64,000 nt of DNA. Source: a virus. How positions within the stretch are numbered: position 1 is the first letter of the stretch; each line of letters begins with the position of its first letter. A program made the translations under genes and the position numbers. A model generated the notes under the pieces. It did no database searches, was not told the origin of the DNA, and saw only the letters and a program-made list of their open reading frames with translations. The DNA lies in IMG/VR virus record IMGVR_UViG_3300030061_002247, positions 1-64,000 of that record; one strand, 5' to 3'. Positions 27,967 through 37,048 of this stretch are shown piece after piece.

Positions 27967-30347
27967 CACCACTCCTCCGGTAGACTACCTGATAGAGAGT
28001 CCAACTTCCATTCCATAGTGCTGTACACTGACTCTAGTTTCTTGTGTATCATCTTCTCTGTGATTGTCTCGTAGTCGATGTCAAACTCATCTATCTCGGA
28101 TGGGTCTCTGAAAGCAACTACCTCTGCCCACATTGACTTCCTCTTACTGAACTCAATTTGGTTAGGCATTGATTCAGGAGTTCTGGATATGTATACCCAC
28201 TGTGCTCCGTCTCCGGGTTTGAATGGTTCATCAGGCTGCATGTTATCATTGTAGTACTTCGCCGCTCTAACAGCCATTGGTACTACTGTTGTGTATTGAT
28301 GGAACGGTTTCTTGACTCTACCGAAGGTAGCCACATCCTCTATGTTCACAGTACCATCCTTAAGAGAATTGACTATCGGTCTGATTGCTGCGTTTACCTC
28401 ATCCTCAGAAGCACCTGTCCCTATTAGATTGAACGCTATGTCTTGCACCTTTTTGGTGATAGGAGCAGCGTTGGCTGCCTTCAACTCGAAACCTGTGACC
28501 TTCATCTTACCTTTCTCAGACTCAGGCCAAGTCTTGATACCGAAGTATCTGTTCTTGGTCTTGGTGCTAATCCAATAGTCGAAGTAAGCCTCCAACTCAA
28601 CATCAAGATAAGGCATGTCCAACTTCTCCTGAGCAGATTTGGTTAGGTGCTTTGCTAGTGCCTCGGCTTCATCGAACGGCACTTGTATGAATGCAGAGTC
28701 AGTGTGTCCGTACAGGGCAATGTGTCCCTGCTCCTCACTCTCTGACATTAGGAACTTGATACTCTCCCTACCTCTGTAGGTGATGGTCTTTCCAATGTCT
28801 AGGTCAGACCACATGCCCCCTATCTTTCGCATGGAAACCATACCGTAGAGAGCGTTGACTGCAACCTTGGTAGCAGTCTGTAACATGTCATATCCCAGTT
28901 TCTCATCCGGGTCAGTCGCTTCGTACATCTTCTTCTTGTACTCCTTTCTCAGAGCCAGCATCTCGACAACGACGCTAGGCAGAAGGCCTTGTTTGGTTTG
29001 CTCCCAGTGTGTTCCATTACCCACTGATTTAATCCCCTCACCACCATGTCTCCTCTTGGTCTCCCATGATAGGTTATCACTGAGTATGATGTTAGGATAG
29101 AGTGACGCATAGTCTACGAGAGCAACACCCTCGTGTCTCCCATACTTGGGGTCTGGAATGAAAGCAGCCTGTAGTTCCTCTCTTGAGTTGGCCCTACCTG
29201 ATGGTGCTTTCTTGTCTGTCCTTCGTGCAATCAATCCCCTGAAGTATCTAGTCACCTTGTTGGTGCTTGGGAAAGCCACGCCACACAACTGCTGCATGGC
29301 TAGGTGGAAGTCGATTGCGTGTAGTTTCTCATCAACGTCTCTGAGTAGAGTGGTGTCCACCAGACAGTAGTCAACGAACTCATCGAAGTACTCTCTCCAA
29401 CCATTGTGCACAGTCATTCCCTCTATCCTGTTAGTGAGTTTCTCACCCAGTTCCAGTCTCTGTGCTACCCAGTCTAGTTTCCTGCTAGACATCTGTCCTC
29501 TACCTGACTTCTGCCAGATGGACTCAAAACCACTACCAGTCATACCACGAGCCGCACTGTCGTATACCAGACGACCCCTCAGTGGTTGTGCAGTGTCATC
29601 ATAGAAACCCTGACCACCCTCTCTCAAGGGAGTCATGTAATGCAGAGGGCTTAGTCTGTTCATATCCTCTAGCCTTCTGACCAAGTGTGGAAGGTCAGCC
29701 CAATTACCAGCGTGTGCTACCAGTATGTCTGGGTTGCAGGCATCTAAGTACTGGAGGAAGCCCTCGTGCATGGCTGCCTCGCTCCCATACAGATGCAACA
29801 CATAACCACCATGTCTGTCTATCCAATCAGTGGAGAAGTATTGCACTCCCTCCTTCCATGCGAATACCACAGGATGGTCTTCAAAGGTATCAACCACAGC
29901 CATGACTGTGGTGAAGTCTTCTTGGACATCCCACTCCAAGTCATAGTACCATATGCGTGGTATGAACTCAGGTATACCGTCTGGGTATCTGTTGATGATG
30001 TACTGGTCTCTGTAGTCTAGGTCAGCCTCATAGGTATCTATCCTATCCTTGATGTTCCATAGGTTATCCGGTGAAGTGGTTGTCATCTTGATGAGTGGCA
30101 CACCGTCAATACCCTCAGCCTCTTCATCGAAGTGGAACTCAGTGCCTTGGAAGTCTGCACATACCCTTGACTGCAATCTCGGATTGATGTCTTTCCTGAC
30201 CCAGCAGAACGGTTTGATGTAATCATCATCCTCAGATGTAATTATCCTCTCTTTCAATACACCATCCGCACCTCTAGTGCGTTCGTATATGTGAGGCAAC
30301 TCGGTCCTGTCGAAGTCAGGATGAAACCAATCCACTATCATGCTCAT
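27966..30347 (-). CDS. Family B DNA polymerase
   Basis: 793 residues from the ATG at 30347, which overlaps the clamp gene's stop (ATGA). The exonuclease motifs are YYDLEW (Asp136, Glu138), HAGNWAD (Asn215) and YCLVD (Tyr327, Asp331). The polymerase motifs are A DYASLYPNII (Asp412), B KVAVNALYG (Lys494) and C YGHTDS (546-551). Motif C is normally YGDTDS; the catalytic second Asp (Asp550) is intact, but the first is His548. It has both proofreading and synthesis domains and is the viral replicase, working with the clamp and loader encoded upstream. Confidence 0.95.
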   Translation of the reverse strand: MSMIVDWFHPDFDRTELPHIYERTRGADGVLKERIITSEDDDYIKPFCWVRKDINPRLQSRVCADFQGTEFHFDEEAEGIDGVPLIKMTTTSPDNLWNIKDRIDTYEADLDYRDQYIINRYPDGIPEFIPRIWYYDLEWDVQEDFTTVMAVVDTFEDHPVVFAWKEGVQYFSTDWIDRHGGYVLHLYGSEAAMHEGFLQYLDACNPDILVAHAGNWADLPHLVRRLEDMNRLSPLHYMTPLREGGQGFYDDTAQPLRGRLVYDSAARGMTGSGFESIWQKSGRGQMSSRKLDWVAQRLELGEKLTNRIEGMTVHNGWREYFDEFVDYCLVDTTLLRDVDEKLHAIDFHLAMQQLCGVAFPSTNKVTRYFRGLIARRTDKKAPSGRANSREELQAAFIPDPKYGRHEGVALVDYASLYPNIILSDNLSWETKRRHGGEGIKSVGNGTHWEQTKQGLLPSVVVEMLALRKEYKKKMYEATDPDEKLGYDMLQTATKVAVNALYGMVSMRKIGGMWSDLDIGKTITYRGRESIKFLMSESEEQGHIALYGHTDSAFIQVPFDEAEALAKHLTKSAQEKLDMPYLDVELEAYFDYWISTKTKNRYFGIKTWPESEKGKMKVTGFELKAANAAPITKKVQDIAFNLIGTGASEDEVNAAIRPIVNSLKDGTVNIEDVATFGRVKKPFHQYTTVVPMAVRAAKYYNDNMQPDEPFKPGDGAQWVYISRTPESMPNQIEFSKRKSMWAEVVAFRDPSEIDEFDIDYETITEKMIHKKLESVYSTMEWKLDSLSGSLPEEW

Positions 30348-31093
30348 GCCTCGTTCTTGATAACGAGGAAACTGTTGTCTTGTTGAATGAACAAGAAGGT
30401 GTTTTCCCCCATATGCAGAACGGCACTCCCCTCGTCTAGAAGAGATGTACAGTCCATCAGCCACTTCCCGAACTTAGATTCAAACCTCTGGTTCGGGCCT
30501 TCTACATCTGTCAACTCGATGTCGATTGTCAATTGCATAGTGCCTTGTTTGCCTGCCCTGAGGAAGAACTCATTCTCCTCTGGGTGTAAAGATATCATGA
30601 AGTTAGGATATGCGAAGAAGTTCTTGAAACTAGATACCGACTTCAGGTTGGTTATGTCTATCGTTCCATGAGCCTCTAACTGCTTGTCCTTGTATGTGGT
30701 GAACATGCTCTTCTCCGTCTGCTTGAGAATCTTCTCAACGAACGGGACTTTGGAATAACTGTTGATGCTACTCATAGTGGGTACTTTCAAGGTCATGGAG
30801 TCGCACTTGACTGTGAGTTGCTTACCCATGTCCTGTTGGGTGAATACTACCTTAGCACCCTTGGCCTTCTTACAGAACTGCACCACCTTCTTCAGGTCGG
30901 ATATCCCTAGGTTGCCCTCACTCTTGACATCATCATGTGGTACTAACATGTGCCTGCGTAGGTAATGCGTGTCGTATGCGATAGTACCAGTCAACCTAGC
31001 ACCCGCTACCATCACCAGCAGGTCTTCCACATTCTCACCAAACGATGAGAGGAAGGCTAACGCCTTCTTCCTATCAAGAGTCACGTGTGTCAT
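30344..31093 (-). CDS. PCNA-like sliding clamp
   Basis: 249 residues, the size of a PCNA subunit. The ATG at 31093 lies 1 nt after the RadA-like stop. It shows two-fold alpha/beta organisation, an NLGISDLKKVVQFCKKAKG-type clamp helix and strand in the first half, and a hydrophobic C-terminal strand. Sequence identity to cellular PCNA is low, so the call leans on size, secondary-structure pattern and position between polymerase and recombinase genes. It would tether the family B polymerase to DNA. Confidence 0.62.
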   Translation of the reverse strand: MTHVTLDRKKALAFLSSFGENVEDLLVMVAGARLTGTIAYDTHYLRRHMLVPHDDVKSEGNLGISDLKKVVQFCKKAKGAKVVFTQQDMGKQLTVKCDSMTLKVPTMSSINSYSKVPFVEKILKQTEKSMFTTYKDKQLEAHGTIDITNLKSVSSFKNFFAYPNFMISLHPEENEFFLRAGKQGTMQLTIDIELTDVEGPNQRFESKFGKWLMDCTSLLDEGSAVLHMGENTFLFIQQDNSFLVIKNEA

Positions 31094-31094
31094 A

Positions 31095-32111
31095 TCACAG
31101 ACTTCCATCGTATAGTTCAGGTAGTCCAAGGAAGACAGCGGGCTTACCCACTTCAGTCACTAAGACTGTCCTCTTCTGTCCCTGTAGTTGTGCGTTGGTC
31201 TTACACTTATCGAACGTAGCAGTGTACTCACTCTTGACTAACTTACCTGTCTCGTCATCATAAGAGTCTTCCCTGTTCATAGTGATAATCTGGAATACGA
31301 AGTTGTTGCTTGCCTTCTCCCAATCAGGCCTCCACTTAGCCGCTTCCTCGTTCTTTCCGAAAGAGTAGTTGGTAATCCTAAGATGGGTTTCCCAGAAGAT
31401 ACGTACACCTTGTTTCACTAACCCTTTACATACAGCAGTTAGTTGATGGAATCTAGTTTTACGGATGGCCCAATCCCACTGGTGGCCCACCTTCTTGTTC
31501 CAGTCTGCACTGTCGATACCATCCTTAGCCAGATTCAAATCAACGATACGCATGTTGTTTACACACACGCTGTCCCACAAATCCACACCAGTGATGTGCA
31601 CTCCCCATAGTCGAGGCCCATCATAGTCAGGTGCGTTCTGGTCCTTCGCTCTCTGCAAGGCGAACTGCATAATCTTCATGACACGGTTGTGAGTCTCTGG
31701 ATAATCATAAGCAGTCCTATCATTGGTCTGCATGACCCAAGTATCCCAACACCTAATGCGGTCATTGTCTGGATAGAAGGCACTCGCTGATGCTGAGCCA
31801 CCTCCATCGAAGTCTAGAATCTCAAGGGTATCTCCCCTCTTGGTTGCTTCCTCGTCTTTGGTGAATGCGTCAAGCACGATGGCCGACTTACCAGTGTTCT
31901 CGTGTCCAGCAATACCCACGAACATGTGGGTCTTGGGTCTGTTCTGATGCAGGTTAGTCAACTCAGCCCTCAGGTCTGCGAAGGCATCCATGTGAGCCTT
32001 CTTCGGTTGCTGAGTCATGGTTGCCTGTTGCATCGGCTGCGGTGTGTTCTGTAGTTCTAGTGGTGTGTCTTTCGACGCTTCCATCGCTTTTGCTTTACCG
32101 AATCCTGCCAT
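31095..32111 (-). CDS. RecA/RadA-like ATPase (Sak4-type)
   Basis: 338 residues. A Gln-rich N-terminal tail of about 40 residues precedes Walker A GHENTGKS (69-76). An ILDFDGGG strand and WGVHITGVDLWDSV (Walker B region) follow, with a RecA-fold core in the middle. This layout matches Sak4/RadA-core phage recombinases that act with a single-strand-binding protein. It probably performs strand annealing or exchange in viral recombination-dependent replication. Its ATG overlaps the upstream coiled-coil gene's stop (TGATG). Confidence 0.72.
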   Translation of the reverse strand: MAGFGKAKAMEASKDTPLELQNTPQPMQQATMTQQPKKAHMDAFADLRAELTNLHQNRPKTHMFVGIAGHENTGKSAIVLDAFTKDEEATKRGDTLEILDFDGGGSASASAFYPDNDRIRCWDTWVMQTNDRTAYDYPETHNRVMKIMQFALQRAKDQNAPDYDGPRLWGVHITGVDLWDSVCVNNMRIVDLNLAKDGIDSADWNKKVGHQWDWAIRKTRFHQLTAVCKGLVKQGVRIFWETHLRITNYSFGKNEEAAKWRPDWEKASNNFVFQIITMNREDSYDDETGKLVKSEYTATFDKCKTNAQLQGQKRTVLVTEVGKPAVFLGLPELYDGSL

Positions 32112-32371
32112 CAGTCCTCACTTTCCACTTGTTGTTGAGAAGGACCTTGTATCTCAAGTAAGTCTCTCTGTAGTTGTTGGAGACTTACATTGACACCGTT
32201 CACGAATGTCTCTAGCAGCCTGATAATAATCAGTCTGTTAGCAGATTGTGCTTGTATCTGCTGTGCTGCTTCAGAGATTCTCTGTGCTTCGGCTGTCACC
32301 TGAGCCAACTGTTCTTTCAGTTCTGCGTTCATCGTTTCTACTTCTTTCTTACTCATTTTCTTTTCAGTCAT
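32111..32371 (-). CDS. Coiled-coil protein (86 aa)
   Basis: Heptad-rich from residues 5 to 80 (KEVETMNAELKEQLAQV and LLETFVNGVNVSLQQLQR), with Gln-rich linkers and an acidic end. A GGAG ribosome-binding site lies 9 nt before the ATG at 32371. It may be an oligomerisation partner of the adjacent recombinase or single-strand-binding protein. Confidence 0.6.
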   Translation of the reverse strand: MTEKKMSKKEVETMNAELKEQLAQVTAEAQRISEAAQQIQAQSANRLIIIRLLETFVNGVNVSLQQLQRDLLEIQGPSQQQVESED

Positions 32372-32376
32372 TTACA

Positions 32377-33753
32377 TCACTCCTGTTTGTCTTCTTCGTC
32401 TTTCGACTTGGACTCTTCTCCTATGAACTGGGACATGTTGGTGTTACCACCCTGTGTCCTCTTTCGTATTCTTCTTGGGTCTGCGTAGATACCAAAGACA
32501 TTCATCTTAGGACTCTCTACACCATCCCTCACACTCATACCTATTCTTCCAATCACGATGATTGATGACTTCTCAGCCCAAGGTATTTCCTCATCGCCTT
32601 TTCTAGCGACGAATGGATTCGAGTTGTCATGGCATGCTCCGCTAATCCAACATGATACCTCTGCCTGTGGTTTCTCACCGTATTGGCTTTGCAGGGATAT
32701 GTTGGTTAGGTTGAGGCTGAAGTTTCTCCCAGACTCATCATACGCACTCTCCCTACCTTCTGTGGATAGTCTGCTCACACTGCCCTTTGTGAACACAATA
32801 GGGCCTGCTCTTCCAGTCTCACCGTTTATCTCGAAGGTTCTGCTACCTGTTGCATAGGCATCACTCAATGACTCAAGCGGTACATACAACTGATGGAACA
32901 AGTCGGATGCTAGGAACTTGTGTGGGTGAAGGAACTTTACCTCATCCTCATCCACGAAGTCCGTAGTGTACTCGATGTTCTCATGGAATCCTATACCAGT
33001 GCCAAGCACATCCCTGAAAGCCTCTGCTGCCTCTGGGTTAGGTGGCCTTACCTGTATTCTACATGGGTCTCCAACTTTCACGTGCATATCAGATGAATCT
33101 CCTAATGCATCAACTCTCCATAGTTTGATGTCCTTGTCGAACTCATTCTCATGGTTGCCCAAGAAGTAGTAGTTCCTACCTAGTAGTGAAGGATACATGG
33201 GTCGCCCTGTTGTCCTTCCCATGAGACAGATGTACTTCCCGTCTATCCTGATACCCATTGAAGGCTCATCTTCGATAGGGTCGTTAGTATCTACAACACC
33301 ATTGGCAGTTCGTATACCCCAGAAGTTACCCTGATGGAAATACTCACCAACGACACCGTTGTCTACTGCTTCCTTGTTGTTCATGACGAACTCTCTAGTT
33401 GCCCTGCTGACCATACCGCCCCTGCGGTCTGTCTTCTTAGCATCGACACCTACGAAGCATCCGACGAAGGGAACTGTGTTAGCCCCGCCACCTACTGTGC
33501 TTCGCCTCAACTGGATAAAGCACTGCTCTGCCCAGTCAATGAGTAAGTCCTCATCCTCTTCCATCCAGTCTTCACATGCATGTTCGCTTTCAATGAAAGA
33601 TAGGAAGTGCTTGATTACATCAGGCAACTTGTCTCCTGTTCTCTCTGCGTGCTTCTGCATGCGTTCTAGGACTCCCTCTGGTAGAGCCAGTGGATTGTCA
33701 CTTGCATTCTCGGTTACTGCGTCATACTCATATTCATTGTTTTCATCATTCAT
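32377..33753 (-). CDS. Candidate single-stranded DNA-binding protein (RPA-like)
   Basis: 458 residues without an enzyme motif. An acidic N-terminal region (1-80) precedes beta-rich segments such as VPFVGCFVGVD, YYFLGNHENEFDKDIKLW and SIIVIGRIGM that could be OB folds. The protein ends in a very acidic tail (GEESKSKDEEDKQE), a hallmark of single-strand-binding proteins that recruit partners. Its place beside the Sak4-like ATPase, clamp and loader supports this role, but it remains an inference. Confidence 0.45.
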   Translation of the reverse strand: MNDENNEYEYDAVTENASDNPLALPEGVLERMQKHAERTGDKLPDVIKHFLSFIESEHACEDWMEEDEDLLIDWAEQCFIQLRRSTVGGGANTVPFVGCFVGVDAKKTDRRGGMVSRATREFVMNNKEAVDNGVVGEYFHQGNFWGIRTANGVVDTNDPIEDEPSMGIRIDGKYICLMGRTTGRPMYPSLLGRNYYFLGNHENEFDKDIKLWRVDALGDSSDMHVKVGDPCRIQVRPPNPEAAEAFRDVLGTGIGFHENIEYTTDFVDEDEVKFLHPHKFLASDLFHQLYVPLESLSDAYATGSRTFEINGETGRAGPIVFTKGSVSRLSTEGRESAYDESGRNFSLNLTNISLQSQYGEKPQAEVSCWISGACHDNSNPFVARKGDEEIPWAEKSSIIVIGRIGMSVRDGVESPKMNVFGIYADPRRIRKRTQGGNTNMSQFIGEESKSKDEEDKQE

Positions 33754-33883
33754 GTTTCTTCATCTCCTTTATCTCATTAAGGACTGCCTTCATCGTTATG
33801 TTCAGGTTGTCTATGCTGACTTGTATGCCAAGTAGACCACCTTGTATCGTTCTATCTAGTTCTTCTATTACACCACTATTCAT
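33746..33883 (-). CDS. Small coiled-coil protein (45 aa)
   Basis: MNSGVIEELDRTIQGGLLGI then an amphipathic helix rich in Leu, Ile and Lys. It overlaps the clamp-loader stop (ATGA) and runs 8 nt into the single-strand-binding-type gene. Possibly a small subunit of the replication machinery; unknown. Confidence 0.55.
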   Translation of the reverse strand: MNSGVIEELDRTIQGGLLGIQVSIDNLNITMKAVLNEIKEMKKHE

Positions 33884-34833
33884 TGTTTCACTTCCTTTCT
33901 TAATCTCGCTACGAAGTAGTCGAGGAATGCTTGGTCGCTGTCAGGCCATTCGTATATGTGTGTCATCATATCACCGTATACAGATAGCACTGTCCAGACT
34001 TTATCATCTTCATCCATGTTGAACAGGGATGATAGATTCTGATAGAAGGAACGCATCACGAAGAACCTGTCCCTTCCATTGGAAACTGCCTTGTGGAATT
34101 GAATACGCATGTCCATCCACTCGTCTGTCAAAGCAGACAGGGCGGCTTGGCTCGGCCCACTGAAGTCACTCACCCTGTCCTTCAGGGCATGCATGTCATG
34201 CATGTGTAGTGATTCCAACACACCTACTGCTGACCTCAAGTCCCCACCCATGTAGGTGACGAGCCTTGGGAAGTAGTCCTTCCACACATCGAGAACACGC
34301 TCAGGCACTCCACACTTCTGACACACGTTGGTCAGATGCTTCGCACCCTCTTCACTGTCAACTGCCTTGAACTTGTACACCACACACCTGCTCTTGATGG
34401 CAGGTCGTATCTTACTCTCATCATTGGCTGTGAATATGAATAGGCAGTTCTCTGTGCTGTTCTCTATAATCTGCCTCAATGCGTCCTGTGCGGCAGGAGT
34501 CAAACCATCAGCCTCATCAAGAAGGATGACCTTCCTGTCTGCCATGTATGGGCTAGTCTGTGCTGCCTGCTTCAGGAACACACGAATGAACTCGATGCCC
34601 CTCTCATCACTGGCGTTGCACTCATAGTAATCACAGTCTATCGCTCTGTCTAGCATCTGTCTGGCAATCACACGAGCCGCTGTGGTCTTACCCACACCAC
34701 TCTGACCAACGAAGAGCAAGGAGTCTGGATAGGAGTCGTTCGCTTTCCAGTTCAAGGCATCCTTGGTGAATGCCTGCTGTCCCACTATGTCTTCAAACTC
34801 GGTGGGTCTACCAATCTCATTCCACGACTTCAT
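33880..34833 (-). CDS. rfcS: Clamp loader small subunit (RFC-S)
   Basis: 317 residues, the normal size for RfcS. The AAA+ motifs are Walker A GQSGVGKT (43-50), Walker B LLDEADG (Asp106-Asp109), sensor 1 FTAN and the RFC signature KSRC (Ser148-Arg149-Cys150), and the C-terminal collar helices follow. No large subunit is visible in the window, so a homopentamer or a host partner is likely. It is the first gene after a repeat-type promoter at 34850-34870; the ATG is 27 nt from the TATA box. Confidence 0.92.
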   Translation of the reverse strand: MKSWNEIGRPTEFEDIVGQQAFTKDALNWKANDSYPDSLLFVGQSGVGKTTAARVIARQMLDRAIDCDYYECNASDERGIEFIRVFLKQAAQTSPYMADRKVILLDEADGLTPAAQDALRQIIENSTENCLFIFTANDESKIRPAIKSRCVVYKFKAVDSEEGAKHLTNVCQKCGVPERVLDVWKDYFPRLVTYMGGDLRSAVGVLESLHMHDMHALKDRVSDFSGPSQAALSALTDEWMDMRIQFHKAVSNGRDRFFVMRSFYQNLSSLFNMDEDDKVWTVLSVYGDMMTHIYEWPDSDQAFLDYFVARLRKEVKQ

Positions 34834-35039
34834 ACACTATTCCTCTCTTGTTCCTTTATATGAGAAAGCCCCTCATCCGCTTTTTTGACCCATTCTACGA
34901 AGGCCTCGTAGTCTCTTGGTGGTGGGTTGTCAATCACCCACTTCAGAGATAGGTAGCCTTCCTTGTCCACCAGCCTATCCTCTAACTTGAAGTGACCTAT
35001 CATAGTCATCCACTTGTTCACCTCGTCTGCTCTGCTCAT
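34830..35039 (-). CDS. Small protein, unknown (69 aa)
   Basis: I chose the ATG at 35039 (MSRADEVNKWMTMIGH). The frame is open further to 35309, but that extension crosses a TATA-like element (35115-35134) and has no good start. Helical, ending in LSHIKEQERNSV, the peptide encoded by the promoter repeat of the next gene. The stop overlaps the clamp-loader start (ATGA). Confidence 0.55.
   Translation of the reverse strand: MSRADEVNKWMTMIGHFKLEDRLVDKEGYLSLKWVIDNPPPRDYEAFVEWVKKADEGLSHIKEQERNSV
34850..34870 (-). promoter_or_regulatory. Repeated TATA promoter element before clamp-loader gene
   Basis: The minus strand reads CTTTCTCATATAAAGGAAC. It sits inside the last codons (LSHIKEQ) of the preceding gene. 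From the first T of TATAAA to the clamp-loader ATG is 27 nt, so a near-leaderless transcript is expected. Confidence 0.65.
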
Positions 35040-35114
35040 CTTCTCACGGTAGGGTAAATCGAATCTCTCCAATACCTCGTTCAGAAAAAGAAAACGATTT
35101 TCAGTTTCACTTTG

Positions 35115-35134
35115 TTGTTGCTTTATATGTGAAC
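35115..35134 (-). promoter_or_regulatory. TATA-like promoter, variant of the repeat
   Basis: The minus strand has TTCACATATAAAGCAACAAC, matching the core ATATAAAG-AAC of the repeated element. It lies in the roughly 230-bp gap 35040-35268 between the ligase-like gene and the 69-codon gene. The rest of that gap shows only a weak AT-rich hairpin near 35079-35107. Confidence 0.5.
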
Positions 35135-35268
35135 GAAATGAGATGGAACGTAGTACCCTGAATCCATTTGTGGATGAGGCACTCTTCTGGATGCTGAAGT
35201 TGAACTTCAAATCAGCACACAGAAAGCCTAAACCAAACCAGAAATTATCAGGATGTAATGTCATTGTA

Positions 35269-36678
35269 TCAACTCGCATGTATGAAATCGACGTATTGAG
35301 TAACGTCACTCATACCCAAGTCGTCTCTTGTTGAGACGACAAGGGCATCTGGGATTGACAGTGGGTCTTTCAATATACTGGGTACAACCACCTCTATCGG
35401 TATGATAATCTCGTCTGGTATGTCTTCCCAATCCTTGCTGGGAATGATAGTGCATAGTCTGTCCACCATACCTCGTATCGAGTTCTTCACATCACTGACG
35501 ACATCAACATCGCCCACCACGATGAAGTCATCATAACCATCAACACACGAGAGTCTTACAGACAAGGTGTCCTGTATATTTCTTACAGAGTGAAGTCTGA
35601 GAATCATCTTGGATAAGGATGACATCATAACGTAGCCACCAAACTCCAGTGGTTTGTATTCACCTATTTCTGGGAATCTTATAGCCTCATCATCTTTGAG
35701 ACTGCTAATTAGGTCAGCCATACTATCTATACGTGTTGGCTGGTGTACAACTACAGGTGTGTCTTTCGTATGCTCCTGTAGTTTAGCCAGTCTCTCTTCA
35801 AGAGTGAGCGTGTGGTATCTTGGGAAGATGGCATCGAACACGTGTATGTTGTTGCCGTCAGTCACTGTCTCCAATATCATAGGGGTGTCTGGAAGCCACG
35901 ACGAGTCAGGTGCTTGTCCGTTGGATACAATCTTTCCACTCCTGTCTCTCCAGATGAAGCGAACTCCATCCTGTTCTCTAATCACATACAACATCTTAGT
36001 CGAACCCTTGTTGGGTATTCTTTGGTATTGAGAGTTATTAAACTCAACAAGTTTGTCTATGGAATCATGTGGGTGAAAGGGTAGATACCTTCTAGGTGAT
36101 AGAGCCAGATTAGGTTCTTCATACCATCTGTCTGGTATGTCTAGACCCTGAGGGTCTTGGAATATCAAATGAATAAGTTCTGTGGCATCCTTCAGAGACG
36201 CATGTCTCTTCATCACATCAGCGTGGATGCCCTTGCTGATGCCTAGGTGTATCACGAACGCTCGTGATGTGATTGGTGGTTTGTTGGCTAAGACATGAGA
36301 CCAGAACAGTCTGGCCTCAATCTCATCCATCTTGTGTGCTGTGTCTAGCACCTTGACTGCATTCATGGATAGGCTCTCCATCATCCTAAACGCATCCTTG
36401 ACTGACCAGCCTTGTGACGTGCTGGCGTTGCTCTCCTGTGCGAGTGTGAGTGCTAGGTCGTTCTCACCTAACACATCCATGACCACATCAATGAACACGC
36501 CTACCTCTTCAGCGAAAAGCGATGCTAGTCCGTTCTTCGTCAGTAGTGCCTTCTGTGGATAAAGTAGTCTGTAAAAATCTTGGGCCGAGTTTTCATTCTC
36601 TATCTTCGAGAGCACATCTCTCTTGTTGCTTCCCTGCCTAAGTGACTCGTATAGTCTAGAGGCCTTCAGGAAGTTCAT
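35269..36678 (-). CDS. Degenerate ATP-dependent DNA ligase-like protein
   Basis: 469 residues from the ATG at 36678 (ATGA overlap). The N-terminal about 200 residues are helical, as in ligase DNA-binding domains. The middle has IREQDGVRFIW, like adenylation motif I (KxDGxR) but with Glu where the AMP-accepting Lys should be. VFDAIFP...TLEERLAKL follows, like motif III and the 'FDxLY...R..L' segment. FGGYVMMS resembles motif IV (EGxVxK) without its Lys. I infer a ligase fold that has lost catalysis, perhaps a structural nick-binding protein. It could also be an unrelated family; confidence is limited. Confidence 0.4.
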   Translation of the reverse strand: MNFLKASRLYESLRQGSNKRDVLSKIENENSAQDFYRLLYPQKALLTKNGLASLFAEEVGVFIDVVMDVLGENDLALTLAQESNASTSQGWSVKDAFRMMESLSMNAVKVLDTAHKMDEIEARLFWSHVLANKPPITSRAFVIHLGISKGIHADVMKRHASLKDATELIHLIFQDPQGLDIPDRWYEEPNLALSPRRYLPFHPHDSIDKLVEFNNSQYQRIPNKGSTKMLYVIREQDGVRFIWRDRSGKIVSNGQAPDSSWLPDTPMILETVTDGNNIHVFDAIFPRYHTLTLEERLAKLQEHTKDTPVVVHQPTRIDSMADLISSLKDDEAIRFPEIGEYKPLEFGGYVMMSSLSKMILRLHSVRNIQDTLSVRLSCVDGYDDFIVVGDVDVVSDVKNSIRGMVDRLCTIIPSKDWEDIPDEIIIPIEVVVPSILKDPLSIPDALVVSTRDDLGMSDVTQYVDFIHAS

Positions 36679-37043
36679 CCCAACACCTTGGTTATCAACT
36701 CTTGAAACTGCGATGACCATTCTCTGGGCCTCGGTTGAGTGCCTATCCCCAATGCCTCTTTGGTCTTGGTGGCTATCCCTCTGGAAGTCACCTTAACTCC
36801 AATCTTCTTGGACACGATGTATATGCAATCAACGAACAACGCATGTGGTGTTCTCCTGCAATCCCAGTGGGGATGCTTCTGCACCTCGTTCTGCAATAGT
36901 TCAGCGAGCACAATTACCTTCAGTGGTAGTTCAAGCGAAGCGGCAATCTTTCTCTTGCCATCATCGACGTGTGTCTCGTATGTCTGCTTGACTATCTGAG
37001 ACTTACCGATTACCTGTTCTGGTTTCCCACCCTCGTTTGCCAT
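36675..37043 (-). CDS. Possible TFB-like/cyclin-fold regulator (about 122 aa)
   Basis: From the ATG at 37043, placed 8 nt after a GGAG; an ATG at 37049 is also possible. The segment LFVDCIYIVSKKIGVKVTSRGIATKTKEALG looks like the helix-turn-helix part of a TFIIB/TFB cyclin repeat ('AAIYIASR...TQREIA'). No zinc ribbon precedes it. If correct it could be a partial TFB that redirects host RNA polymerase to the repeated viral promoters; this is speculative. Confidence 0.35.
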   Translation of the reverse strand: MANEGGKPEQVIGKSQIVKQTYETHVDDGKRKIAASLELPLKVIVLAELLQNEVQKHPHWDCRRTPHALFVDCIYIVSKKIGVKVTSRGIATKTKEALGIGTQPRPREWSSQFQELITKVLG

Positions 37044-37048
37044 CTCCA

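Noticed and set aside
35079-35107. GAAAA/TTTTC hairpin followed by T5 as an intrinsic terminator on the minus strand
   Set aside because: The stem is only A/T pairs apart from its ends and lies just downstream of a promoter, so it is too weak to call.
35040-35309. N-terminal extension of the 69-codon gene to 35309
   Set aside because: The extension runs through a TATA-like promoter and overlaps the upstream gene end; the ATG at 35039 fits better.
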